Below are positions 43,288 to 51,366 of a stretch of DNA of 64,000 bases, one piece after another (position 1 is the first letter of the stretch; each line of letters begins with the position of its first letter). This stretch comes from Salinivirgaceae bacterium (GTDB taxonomy: Bacteria; Bacteroidota; Bacteroidia; Bacteroidales; SZUA-534). The notes under the pieces were generated by a model, which was not told where the DNA came from, did no database searches, and saw nothing but the letters and a program-made list of their open reading frames with translations. Position numbers and translations under genes: made by a program. The stretch covers positions 124,001 through 188,000 of the forward strand of contig JAFVGW010000040.1 of assembly GCA_017474765.1 (NCBI GenBank). Direction: 5' to 3'.

Positions 43288-44004
43288 ATGAATAGCAAAT
43301 CATATACGCTTGAAGACGTTGGGGGGATAGTCGTCCGCAAGCACCATCAGGCACACCGAATCTCAATCAAACTAAAGCCAGGACAGCCGCCCGCGGTGGT
43401 GGTTCCGCGTTTTGCGACTTTTGATATGGGATTCCGCTTCGCCCTTGAAAACCGCGAGTGGATTGCTAGTCATCTGCAGCAAATGGATTCGGCCTTAAAA
43501 TCAAACGTTTACAACGAAGAACGGCCGTTCAGCACGCGCTATCACACCGTTCGGTTCAGCCGATGCCAGACGCGCTGCGTGCAGGCTGTGAAGGCCGATG
43601 GCGGCTACGAGATGCGCTTTCCCGCCGACACCGACTTCAGTTCGGCGCAGGTTCAGCGGCAAATCCGTATGTTTCTGACAGAATTGCTGCGGAATGAAGC
43701 AAAACACTATTTGCCCGACAGAGTGGCAAAATTGGCAGCCATACACGGATTCTGTTACAACCAACTGACAGTCAAGAATGTACACACACGTTGGGGCAGC
43801 TGCTCGGCACAGAACAACATCAATTTGAACATCTGCCTGATGACGCTGCCTGAATATTTGTCGGACTTTGTAATTTTGCACGAACTTTGCCACACCGTTC
43901 ACAAGAACCACGGACCGCAGTTTCACGCTCTGCTCGACTCGTTGGTTGGCGGAAACGAGAAACGCTTGGATAAAGAATTGAATAAGTATAAGATACAGAT
44001 ATAA
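43288..44004 (+). CDS. YgjP/DUF45-type M48-like metallopeptidase
   Basis: A 238-residue cytosolic protein with the zinc motif HELCH at residues 198-202 in FVILHELCHTVHKNHG, and H208 as a likely third ligand. Upstream is the family's RWGSC motif (VHTRWGSCSAQNNINLN). YgjP-like proteins are single-domain metalloproteases of uncertain role. The frame extends back to 43252 over the SRP RNA, but the ATG at 43288 lies just after the SRP RNA terminator and is preferred. It is followed 12 bases later by pepT. Confidence 0.87.
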   Translation: MNSKSYTLEDVGGIVVRKHHQAHRISIKLKPGQPPAVVVPRFATFDMGFRFALENREWIASHLQQMDSALKSNVYNEERPFSTRYHTVRFSRCQTRCVQAVKADGGYEMRFPADTDFSSAQVQRQIRMFLTELLRNEAKHYLPDRVAKLAAIHGFCYNQLTVKNVHTRWGSCSAQNNINLNICLMTLPEYLSDFVILHELCHTVHKNHGPQFHALLDSLVGGNEKRLDKELNKYKIQI

Positions 44005-44016
44005 GACGCAACGATT

Positions 44017-45246
44017 ATGAAAAAGATTGCCGAAAGATTTATGCGCTATGCGCGGATTGACACCCAATCGGACGAGCGCTCGACAACGTGTCCGAGCACT
44101 GCCAAGCAGTTCAATCTGATTAAATCGCTGGCTGACGAACTTAACTTTTTGGGACTCACAAAGATAGATATTGATGGCAACGGCTATCTGTTCGCCACCA
44201 TCCCGTCGAACGTGCCGTATGCTGTGCCCGCCATCGGGTTCATCGCGCATATCGATGTCAGCCCCGACGCGCCTTCGGAAAATGTTAAACCGCAGATTAT
44301 CAGCAATTACGATGGCGGTGACATTGTTCTGAACGAAGCGCAGAACATTGTAATGTCGCCCGCCGACTTTCCCGAACTGCGCAATTATGTTGGCCAGGAC
44401 ATCATCACGTCGGACGGCACAACGCTTTTGGGCGCCGACGACAAGGCTGGCGTTGCGGCAATTATGCAAATGGCTGAATATGTGCAGAATAATTCTGATT
44501 TCAAGCACGGTCCGATAAAAATAGCTTTCACACCCGACGAAGAGATTGGCCGCGGTGCCAACTTGTTCGATGTGAAGCAGTTTGGCGCCGATTTCGCCTA
44601 CACGGTCGATGGTGGCGGCATTGGCGAGATTGAATATGAGAATTTTAACGCCGCTTACGCGAAAATCACCGTCACGGGCAAGAGCGTGCACCCAGGCAGC
44701 GCCAAAGACAAAATGGTGAATGCCACCTTGCTCATTAGTCGCATAATCGGCTCTGTGCCAATTAGTTCCACACCACGTTACACCGACGGCTATCAGGGCT
44801 TCTTCCACTTTTTCAAGGTTGAAGGCGATGTTGAGCGTGCCAGCGCCGAAGTGCTCATCCGCGACCACGACGCCAATCTGTTCGAACAAAAGAAGAAATG
44901 GCTAACCGATTCAGCCGCAGCGCTTTGCAAGGAATACGGCGGCGACTACATCAAGGTTGAAATTACCGACCAGTACCGCAATATGCGCGAGATGATTGAG
45001 CCGCATATGCACATTGTTGACACAGCCGTTGAAGCGATGCGCCAAATCGGCATCGAGCCCAAAGTGCAGCCCATCCGCGGCGGCACCGACGGCGCACGCC
45101 TATCTTATATGGGTCTGCCCACGCCGAACCTGTTCGCTGGCGGTCACAACTTCCATAGCCGATTTGAGTTTGTACCAATCGAGAGTATGGAAAAGGCTTC
45201 GGAAACAATTGTGAAGATTCTGGAATTGTACGCGAATAAAGGCTGA
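44017..45246 (+). CDS. pepT: Peptidase T (tripeptidase)
   Basis: A 409-residue M20-family aminotripeptidase that removes N-terminal residues from tripeptides. The zinc-site motifs are H78-x-D80 in GFIAHIDVSPD, D141/D142 in GADDKAG, and E175/E176 in FTPDEEIGRGA. The C-terminus (IRGGTDGARLSYMGLPTPN) matches the family. Length equals E. coli PepT. It lies 12 bases after the YgjP-like gene and ends before a hairpin at 45274, so the two peptidase genes form a small operon. Confidence 0.96.
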   Translation: MKKIAERFMRYARIDTQSDERSTTCPSTAKQFNLIKSLADELNFLGLTKIDIDGNGYLFATIPSNVPYAVPAIGFIAHIDVSPDAPSENVKPQIISNYDGGDIVLNEAQNIVMSPADFPELRNYVGQDIITSDGTTLLGADDKAGVAAIMQMAEYVQNNSDFKHGPIKIAFTPDEEIGRGANLFDVKQFGADFAYTVDGGGIGEIEYENFNAAYAKITVTGKSVHPGSAKDKMVNATLLISRIIGSVPISSTPRYTDGYQGFFHFFKVEGDVERASAEVLIRDHDANLFEQKKKWLTDSAAALCKEYGGDYIKVEITDQYRNMREMIEPHMHIVDTAVEAMRQIGIEPKVQPIRGGTDGARLSYMGLPTPNLFAGGHNFHSRFEFVPIESMEKASETIVKILELYANKG

Positions 45247-45273
45247 ATTGCCTTTACAAAGTGCTTTTTGCCA

Positions 45274-45323
45274 TAACGGGGCAGGCTTTTGAAAAACAAA
45301 ACTTACCCCGTTAACTGTTTTTT
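45274..45323 (+). terminator. Probable terminator after pepT
   Basis: TAACGGGG (45274-45281) pairs with CCCCGTTA (45306-45313) across a 24-base loop; a T6 run follows at 45318-45323. The large loop makes it weaker than the other terminators. Confidence 0.6.
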
Positions 45324-45383
45324 GTGGGTGGATAGTGATGCAAATAAATTTCTGATTTTAGAAATGTTTCTGCGAAAAATCAC

Positions 45384-45391
45384 TATATTTG
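45384..45391 (+). promoter_or_regulatory. Bacteroidetes -7 box (TATATTTG)
   Basis: An exact TAnnTTTG match, 32 bases before the ATG at 45424. Confidence 0.6.
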
Positions 45392-45423
45392 AGCAACTAT
45401 AAACCACATAAAACCATTATGTT

Positions 45424-47499
45424 ATGAGAAAACTAATTCCGATTGCCGCCGTTGCAATTCTTTGCGCCTGCACGCGCACCGAGCCGAAAAACACACAACC
45501 CGTTTATCCGCCGCACAACCGCACGATTGAAAGCCCTGTGTATGGCGCGAAATCGGTCGCGACGCATAAAGTCAAAATCGACAAAATTGAGATTACCGAC
45601 AGTCTTACGCGGCTATATGTGAGCAATTTAGATGTATTCAAATTATCGGCTGCGCCCAACATTGTGGTGAACGGACAAAAGTTGGAAATGCTTTCGGCTG
45701 ACACTGTCGGCATATTATCGGGAACCTCCGCATCAGCACAAAATGGCGAAAGCGGAACGCAGTTTATCCTTAATTTTCAAGATGTTGACAGCACGGTGCA
45801 GACAATCGATTTTATTGATACCGACATCAAATTCTGGAACATAGCATTAAACGACAATGCGGCGGCAAAAATAAAGGCCGAAACCGAAGTGCCCGATGAA
45901 ATTGTGAGACAGGCTCGGACTGTCAGCAACGACACTGCTGGACTTGAAAAACCATATCTTATTGATGGTTTCGCAACAGTTATCGGCAAAATCTACGGAT
46001 ATCATCCGCAAGCATTAAACGCAAACAACGGTGTGCACAATATTTATATCCTAACTGGCGGACTAACGACACGTAAGGAGCAATACTCTGCCCTGATTGC
46101 CGACGATGGCTCGTTTGAGTTCAGAATTCCCGTTGGGCAAACGTGTCAGCGAACCCTTATCGGTATTGGGTCAAAAACTTTGGGCGAGATTTATATTGCG
46201 TGCAACGACACAATTCGGGTGAGCATTGATATGAAGAAAGCCATTGAAAACGCCGACAGGAAAACGAATAGTTTGAACGATGACAACGGTGACAATGCCT
46301 TCAGAAATGCGACATATTTCACAGGAGCGAACACCGAAATCAACAACTGCGATTACTCGATAATCGGTGATTTCAGTTTAGCCGACATATATCAGGCGCA
46401 CAAAAGCGAAATGGCAGGAATGACACCCGACGAGTACCGCGATTATATTATGGGGATTTACCATAGCAAACTCAACGAGGTTTACTCTGCGAATCTTAAT
46501 TCGGCAGAAATCGGCAAACAACCGCTAAATCAGAAAGTTAAGGAGTTATACGAAATGAAACTGCGCAGCAATGCTCTTAGCATACTGAGTGAATATGAAC
46601 GTTTTACGTGGAAATGGGAGTATGGCAAGCAGCGCGAGAAGTTCGAACCCGACATCAATTATTATAGTGCTGTAAAAGAGTTGATTACCGATGACAGTAA
46701 AAGCCTTTTTTACGACTATGGCACGATTGGCTATGCTTATAATGCTGTTTGCAAGGCAGTTACGGGCAAAAACAGGTATATTGAGCCCAAATTCGACGTG
46801 GTGAGTAAGGAAGGTGAGCCGATTGTTGTCGAAAGAAGATTGTCGGCTGCCGAAAAGACTATCAACAAGCAACTTAAAGATATTTTTGATGCTGCAAACC
46901 CTTTGTACTTCGATGCAGAAATTGCAAACCGATATACCCGAAATGACCCGTGGACAAAAGAATATCAACATCTTAACGATACTGTTTTGGCTATAATGCG
47001 GACACTGTCTGACCACCGTTTTCTGCAACACGCCGAGAACGTTAACAGTGGAATGCTCAACTTACACGACTCTAAATCGTATTGGCAGCACACACCTGGT
47101 GAGCCGAAAGCCGATTCTCTGTTTGTTGAACTCATCAAGGATTTCGAGGGAAAAGTGCTTTACATAAACTTTTGGAGTCAACACGAACTCTCATACTATG
47201 GAGCACCTGATTCTTTAAAAAGAATTGAAAATGAACTACCTATGAACAAAATCGGGTTCATAAACATCTGCAACAAAAAGCAAACACCAAAAGAGTTGTT
47301 TGATAAGAAAAGCGAAACGTGGGGAAACGCCAATTATTGGCTTGACAACTTCAGTTACAGCATCTTACAAAACAAAATGGGTATTACAACTGGACTTATA
47401 GTAAACAAGAAAGGACAGATTGTGAAGAAGTTTTATTGCCACTTCAGCAATGGCACGCCAATTATTAAAGCGATTTTGCTTGAAGAAGCGGCGAAGTAA
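45424..47499 (+). CDS. Large lipoprotein with degenerate thioredoxin-like C-terminus
   Basis: A 691-residue lipoprotein with lipobox ILCAC. The N-terminal third is beta-rich. A middle helical region spans about 300-500. The last 130 residues follow the order of TlpA/ResA-like thioredoxin domains (FEGKVLYINFWSQHELSYYG, then NKIGFINICN and TTGLIVNKKGQIVKKFY). The redox CxxC that normally follows the FW is absent (SQHELSYY), so thiol-disulfide activity is not expected. Many Bacteroidota envelope proteins join a DUF4369-like domain to an active thioredoxin; this looks like a decayed or repurposed version. It is monocistronic from the 45384 promoter. Confidence 0.75.
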   Translation: MRKLIPIAAVAILCACTRTEPKNTQPVYPPHNRTIESPVYGAKSVATHKVKIDKIEITDSLTRLYVSNLDVFKLSAAPNIVVNGQKLEMLSADTVGILSGTSASAQNGESGTQFILNFQDVDSTVQTIDFIDTDIKFWNIALNDNAAAKIKAETEVPDEIVRQARTVSNDTAGLEKPYLIDGFATVIGKIYGYHPQALNANNGVHNIYILTGGLTTRKEQYSALIADDGSFEFRIPVGQTCQRTLIGIGSKTLGEIYIACNDTIRVSIDMKKAIENADRKTNSLNDDNGDNAFRNATYFTGANTEINNCDYSIIGDFSLADIYQAHKSEMAGMTPDEYRDYIMGIYHSKLNEVYSANLNSAEIGKQPLNQKVKELYEMKLRSNALSILSEYERFTWKWEYGKQREKFEPDINYYSAVKELITDDSKSLFYDYGTIGYAYNAVCKAVTGKNRYIEPKFDVVSKEGEPIVVERRLSAAEKTINKQLKDIFDAANPLYFDAEIANRYTRNDPWTKEYQHLNDTVLAIMRTLSDHRFLQHAENVNSGMLNLHDSKSYWQHTPGEPKADSLFVELIKDFEGKVLYINFWSQHELSYYGAPDSLKRIENELPMNKIGFINICNKKQTPKELFDKKSETWGNANYWLDNFSYSILQNKMGITTGLIVNKKGQIVKKFYCHFSNGTPIIKAILLEEAAK

Positions 47500-47603
47500 A
47501 AGAATCAATATCGTCTATTCAGGCGACTACGAGAATAATGGCACAGAGTTTAACTTATTGAATTACCGCAATATAAATAGTGCACTGGATTAGTTTATGT
47601 AGA

Positions 47604-47622
47604 TTTGCAATCGGATTGCAAA
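47604..47622. repeat. Short perfect palindrome, possible operator
   Basis: TTTGCAATC (47604-47612) and GATTGCAAA (47614-47622) are perfect inverted 9-base arms around one base. It lies in the 170-base gap between two convergent genes (stops at 47499 and 47672). A second, weaker inverted repeat (TGGTTG with CAACCA) lies near 47644-47668 and could terminate recX. No gene is visible in the gap. Confidence 0.5.
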
Positions 47623-47671
47623 TTTGCATAAAATGAGTTTTATGTGGTTGGTTGAACACCACAACCATTTA

Positions 47672-48130
47672 TTAATCAATATCTTCCACATTCAAATTCT
47701 TGAACACGAAATCAGGTTCAAAACCTTTTTGGATTAGGTAGGCGGCGGCTTTGCGGTTGCGCTCGAAAGGCTTCAGAGCGCGTAACTGGCGCAGTTTTTT
47801 GTCGCGCTCGGCTTCGAAGGCACGCTGATAGTCCGATTCGGGCAACTCGTTAAAGGCTTCATTTATAACCTGTTTGTCGATATGTTTCTGCCGCAGCATC
47901 AGCGTGGTTTTCACCCGCCCCCAATGGTTGAAACGCGTTTTGTCGCGCACGTAGGCGGTGGCAAAGCGCAAGTTATCGACAAAGCGCTCAGCAACGAGCG
48001 ACTCGATAACTCGCTGAATATCTGCCGACTGCACGCCCCAATTGCGCATTTTCTGCTCAAGGTCGAAAGTGCAGCATTCGCCTTTTGCGGCTAAAAAGCG
48101 GCAGCGGTCAAGGGCTTCGTCAAAGGTCAT
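47672..48130 (-). CDS. recX: Regulatory protein RecX
   Basis: A 152-residue all-helical RecX-family protein that modulates RecA filaments. Three-helix repeats are visible, starting MTFDEALDRCRFLAAKGECC and including RFATAYVRDKTRFNHWG and RNRKAAAYLIQKGFEPDFV. The start at 48130 makes an ATGA overlap with the prmC stop and matches family N-termini; an in-frame ATG at 48142 would add four residues. It is the second gene of a prmC-recX operon. RecA is not in the window. Confidence 0.85.
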   Translation of the reverse strand: MTFDEALDRCRFLAAKGECCTFDLEQKMRNWGVQSADIQRVIESLVAERFVDNLRFATAYVRDKTRFNHWGRVKTTLMLRQKHIDKQVINEAFNELPESDYQRAFEAERDKKLRQLRALKPFERNRKAAAYLIQKGFEPDFVFKNLNVEDID

Positions 48131-48987
48131 TTCGCATTCCATACGGCACTCACCATTCTGTTTTTTTCGTAAAAGTCGCGGTGCAACTCGACGTTGTCAA
48201 ACCGCATATTCTCAAGCAATTGCACCGTTTCGGGACCAAAACGCTCGTTGATTTCGAAAAACAACATTCCGCCCGATTTGAGCCATTGCTGCGCCAACTC
48301 GGCAATGCGGCGGTAGAACAGCAGCGGGTCCGCATCGGGTACGAAAAGCGCCAAATGCGGCTCAAAATCAAGCACATTGCGGCTCATCTGGTCTTTGTCG
48401 GTCTCGGTGACGTAGGGCGGATTGCTCACCACAACATCAAGACTTGACGGCGCAAACAACTGATTATCAGTAAGAATATCGGCACAAACAAACTCAACCT
48501 GCGCACCATTCCGCTCGGCATTGCGCCGTGCCACTTCAATCGCGGAAGCGGACACATCGACAGCCGTAACTTGCGCACCATCAATCAGTTTGGCCAACGA
48601 AACGGCAATGCAACCGCTGCCTGTGCCAACATCGGCAATCCGCGGCGACGGCCGTTTGCAGCGGTCGACAATGAACCGCACCAATTCTTCGGTTTCGGGG
48701 CGCGGAATCAGCACATCGCGACAAACGCTGAAAGGCATATCCATAAACCATTCAGTGCCAACAACATACTGCAACGGCTCACCATTGGCAAGCCTTTTTA
48801 GCATCAGTTGCAGTTGTTCGTAATCAGTTTCTGATAATTTTGCATCGGGATAGGCGATAACCTGAACGCGCGTGAATCCGAAGTGTTCAAGTAGTTCAAA
48901 CACAACTTGTTGCAGTTCGCGCGGCGAATAAACGGGCGCCAACTGACGGCGCATTTCCGACTGAATGAAGGCTAACGTCCTGTCCAT
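48127..48987 (-). CDS. prmC: Release factor glutamine N5-methyltransferase
   Basis: A 286-residue SAM-dependent enzyme that methylates the GGQ glutamine of release factors. An N-terminal helical domain is followed by the Rossmann domain with IADVGTGSGCIAVSLA and the substrate-binding NPPY motif (VVVSNPPYVTETD). The start at 48987 (MDRTLAFIQSEM) is preferred over a TTG at 49011, which would overlap the -7 box at 48992. The box ends only 4 bases before this ATG, implying a leaderless transcript. It is divergent from ribD with 23 bases between starts. Confidence 0.93.
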   Translation of the reverse strand: MDRTLAFIQSEMRRQLAPVYSPRELQQVVFELLEHFGFTRVQVIAYPDAKLSETDYEQLQLMLKRLANGEPLQYVVGTEWFMDMPFSVCRDVLIPRPETEELVRFIVDRCKRPSPRIADVGTGSGCIAVSLAKLIDGAQVTAVDVSASAIEVARRNAERNGAQVEFVCADILTDNQLFAPSSLDVVVSNPPYVTETDKDQMSRNVLDFEPHLALFVPDADPLLFYRRIAELAQQWLKSGGMLFFEINERFGPETVQLLENMRFDNVELHRDFYEKNRMVSAVWNAK

Positions 48988-48991
48988 AATG

Positions 48992-48999
48992 CAAATGTA
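48992..48999 (-). promoter_or_regulatory. Minus-strand -7 box (TACATTTG) for prmC-recX
   Basis: An exact TAnnTTTG match on the minus strand with only 4 bases to the prmC ATG. By the spacing seen for the SRP RNA, transcription would start at the ATG itself. Confidence 0.6.
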
Positions 49000-49010
49000 A
49001 ACGAGCGCCA

Positions 49011-50060
49011 ATGAACGAGCAAGTGAACGACGAATTTTTTATGCGGCGGTGTCTGCAACTGGCCGCGCTGGGCGCTGGGACGGCCGCCCCGAACCCAATG
49101 GTGGGCGCGGTTGTGGTGTGCGACGGCGCGATTATCGGCGAAGGCTACCACCACCGTTGCGGCGAAGCGCACGCCGAAGTGAACGCCATTGCCGCCGTCA
49201 AAAATCCCGAATTACTCTGCCGCTCAACCATTTACGTAAGCCTTGAGCCGTGCAGCCATTACGGCAAAACGCCCCCTTGCGCCGACCTGATTATCAGCCG
49301 CAAAATTCCCAACGTAGTTGTTGGTATGGTTGACCCTTTCGGTAAGGTTAACGGCAACGGAATCAACAAATTGCGGGCGGCGGGCTGCAATGTGAAGGTT
49401 GGCGTTCTGGAAGACGAATGCCGAGAGTTGAACCGCGCTTTCATCACTTTTCACACAAAAAAACGCCCGTATGTGATTCTGAAATGGGCCGAGTCGGCCG
49501 ACGGATTCATCGACGGCGAGCGCTCGCCCGAAAACAACCGCCCCGTGTGGCTCACCAACGACGCCTGCCGCGCGCTGGTTCACCGCTGGCGGGCCGAATC
49601 GGGCGCGATAATGGTGGGCTACAACACCGCGCTGCTCGACAATCCGCAACTCAACGTTCGTGCGTGGACTGGCCGCGACCCGCTGCGAATTGTCACCGAC
49701 CGCGCATTGCAACTGCCTGGCAATCTGCATCTTTTCGACCGCAGTCAGCCGACGTGGCGGTTGAACACCATCAATAACGACGGCACAGAAAATCTGCAAA
49801 ACGTTCTGCTGCCGTGGGGCGACGCAATGCTACCCGCGCTAATGCAGCGGCTGTACGACGCGCAAATCAACCAACTGATTGCCGAGGGCGGCACGCGTCT
49901 GCTGCAATCATTCATCAATGCTGGCTTGTGGGACGAAGCGCTGATTTTCAAAAGCCCCGTGGTTTTGGGCGGCGGCGTGAAGGCACCTGCCATTTCTGGC
50001 TCGAACGAGAGTTCGGAAATGATTGGGAATGTGGGGCTTGTAAGAATAAAATCTGTTTAG
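49011..50060 (+). CDS. ribD: Bifunctional riboflavin biosynthesis deaminase/reductase RibD
   Basis: A 349-residue RibD. The N-terminal deaminase has the zinc site H54 in GEAHAEVNAI and the paired cysteines in EPCSHYGKTPPC. The C-terminal reductase starts near residue 155 (KRPYVILKWAESADGFID) and includes LIAEGGTRLLQSFINAGL. It carries out the second and third steps of riboflavin synthesis from GTP. The last residues (NVGLVRIKSV) match the family end. It is transcribed divergently from prmC, and no other rib gene is in the window. Confidence 0.95.
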   Translation: MNEQVNDEFFMRRCLQLAALGAGTAAPNPMVGAVVVCDGAIIGEGYHHRCGEAHAEVNAIAAVKNPELLCRSTIYVSLEPCSHYGKTPPCADLIISRKIPNVVVGMVDPFGKVNGNGINKLRAAGCNVKVGVLEDECRELNRAFITFHTKKRPYVILKWAESADGFIDGERSPENNRPVWLTNDACRALVHRWRAESGAIMVGYNTALLDNPQLNVRAWTGRDPLRIVTDRALQLPGNLHLFDRSQPTWRLNTINNDGTENLQNVLLPWGDAMLPALMQRLYDAQINQLIAEGGTRLLQSFINAGLWDEALIFKSPVVLGGGVKAPAISGSNESSEMIGNVGLVRIKSV

Positions 50061-50085
50061 AAAACGGATTGCGAGGAATTTCGTT

Positions 50086-50138
50086 TCAAAAAACATTTTC
50101 CTTTTCAAACCTACTTTTTATACTTTTGTCTTGATATG
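50086..50138 (+). repeat. Promoter-bearing repeat, copy A
   Basis: A 53-base block with a TACTTTTG -7 box at 50121-50128. It matches 50997-51051 with four mismatches and a two-base difference in an A-run. It precedes the small protein and zeta-like toxin genes and probably drives them. Confidence 0.85.
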
Positions 50139-50202
50139 TGTTTATGATAATTGGGCGCAAGAAGCATACAATTGAATATAATACAAACAAAAACAGTGAG
50201 AT

Positions 50203-50403
50203 ATGTCGGAAACGGAAGTGAATAAATACAGACTGACAAGTATGGAGGAACCGACTGACGAGATGTTGTCGTACATTATGCGTGAGGCCGCCGAAGAAGC
50301 CCGCAAAAGCAACGAAGCGGCTCTGCGGAGATATTTCGACGAGATTCGCGAGATATACAACAAGAAATACGGTAAACAATGTCGGATAAAAAGCCAGTGC
50401 TGA
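50203..50403 (+). CDS. Small protein upstream of a zeta-like kinase, putative antitoxin
   Basis: A 66-residue charged helical protein (NKYRLTSMEEPTDEMLSYIMREAAEEARKSNEAALRRYF). This kind of short protein with an EEPTDEML segment commonly precedes zeta-type kinases in Bacteroidota. Its last 25 bases overlap the kinase start at 50379, so the two are translationally coupled. By analogy to epsilon/zeta it is a candidate antitoxin, but there is no clear homology to epsilon. No DNA-binding motif is seen. Transcription probably begins at the repeat-A promoter. Confidence 0.65.
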   Translation: MSETEVNKYRLTSMEEPTDEMLSYIMREAAEEARKSNEAALRRYFDEIREIYNKKYGKQCRIKSQC

Positions 50404-50975
50404 TAGTTGTTGCAGGGCCGAACGGGTCGGGAAAAACTTCTGTGACGAGCCGCATCCTGCATCACGAGTGGTTGGAAAACTCTGTGTATATCAACCCCGA
50501 CATTGTTGCGCAGGAGCGTTTTGGCGATTGGAATTCGGAAGATGCTGTGCTGAAATCGATTAAATACTGCGAAGAGTGGCGCGAGAAATGCCTTTTAGAA
50601 AAGAAAAGCCTGATTTTTGAGACCGTTCTGTCGGCCGACGACAAGATTAACTATATAGAAAGAGCAATGGCGGCAGGTTTCTTTGTGCGATTGTTTTTTG
50701 TCTGCACCGCATCGCCAGCCATCAACGCGTCGCGTATTGCAACCAGAGTGATGAACGGCGGACACGATGTGCCTATTTCAAAAATCATATCACGTTATCA
50801 AAAATCAATCTCAAATTGCAGATATATAGCGAAAAAGGTAAATCGCGCATATCTTTACGACAACACTGCCGAAAACACTGAAGCCACGCTGCTGATTAGA
50901 TTTGCCGATGGCAATGTGGCAAAACGATATGTTCAAACCCTTCCCGAATGGGCTGAACAAATTGTGGAGGAATAA
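50379..50975 (+). CDS. Zeta-toxin-like P-loop kinase
   Basis: A 198-residue P-loop protein with Walker A GPNGSGKT (13-20) and zeta-like features: YINPDIVAQERFG (substrate-binding N-P-D), LIFETVLSA near the middle, and SRIATRVMNGGHDVPISKIISRYQKSI, which contains the family's RV..GGH.VP motif. Zeta toxins phosphorylate UDP-N-acetylglucosamine; related proteins may use other targets. It overlaps the small upstream gene by 25 bases, as in a toxin-antitoxin unit. The module lies between two near-identical promoter repeats, at the edge of the accessory island. Confidence 0.8.
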   Translation: MSDKKPVLIVVAGPNGSGKTSVTSRILHHEWLENSVYINPDIVAQERFGDWNSEDAVLKSIKYCEEWREKCLLEKKSLIFETVLSADDKINYIERAMAAGFFVRLFFVCTASPAINASRIATRVMNGGHDVPISKIISRYQKSISNCRYIAKKVNRAYLYDNTAENTEATLLIRFADGNVAKRYVQTLPEWAEQIVEE

Positions 50976-50996
50976 ATTCTCTCATTTATTCCACTC

Positions 50997-51051
50997 TCAA
51001 AAAAAACATTTTCCATTTCCAACCTACTTTTTATACCTTTGTCTTGCTATG
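50997..51051 (+). repeat. Promoter-bearing repeat, copy B
   Basis: Matches copy A (50086-50138) at all but four aligned positions, with two extra A residues in the A-run. The -7 box is TACCTTTG (51034-51041). It would start a transcript near 51046 leading into the candidate RNA and possibly the methyltransferase operon. Confidence 0.85.
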
Positions 51052-51332
51052 CATTTTGTGCTGCGAAGCGTAATTTGCAGAGTGACATATAGAAAGACGT
51101 TTACTGACGTTTTCCTTTGGCTGTTCGAAACATCGCAAATTTTCGAATGTACCTGTCAGAAGAAAGCAACGGTAGATGCCTGTGCGATGAATTATATCCA
51201 TATGGTTGTATAACTGTGTGGTATATATATTCCGCGTGGGCTTCTGCGTTGCTCAATCTTACAGGTATGGACAATGCGATGGCCTCGAACAGTGGGAGCG
51301 AGTAACAATGATTCCCACGTTTTTCTTTTTTT
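51046..51332 (+). ncRNA. Candidate structured RNA with terminator upstream of the three-gene island
   Basis: Between promoter copy B and the methyltransferase gene are about 285 bases without a convincing protein gene. The 3' part forms a long hairpin: CGTGGG (51235-51240) with CCCACG (51314-51319), a symmetrical 7/7 internal loop, then GTTGCTC (51248-51254) with GAGTAAC (51300-51306). T5CT7 follows (51320-51332), so it also reads as an intrinsic terminator. Short ORFs here (51117-51305, 51206-51424) lie across the hairpin and are not protein-like. It could be an independent small RNA, a leader that attenuates the operon, or a terminator of the toxin unit. The 5' end is uncertain. Confidence 0.5.
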
Positions 51333-51366
51333 ATAGGCGCCGTTTCTGGGGAATCGGACGGAGCGA

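Noticed and set aside
43501..44889. 462-codon minus-strand open frame opposite the YgjP-like and pepT genes
   Set aside because: It spans two well-defined plus-strand genes and shows no recognisable domain.
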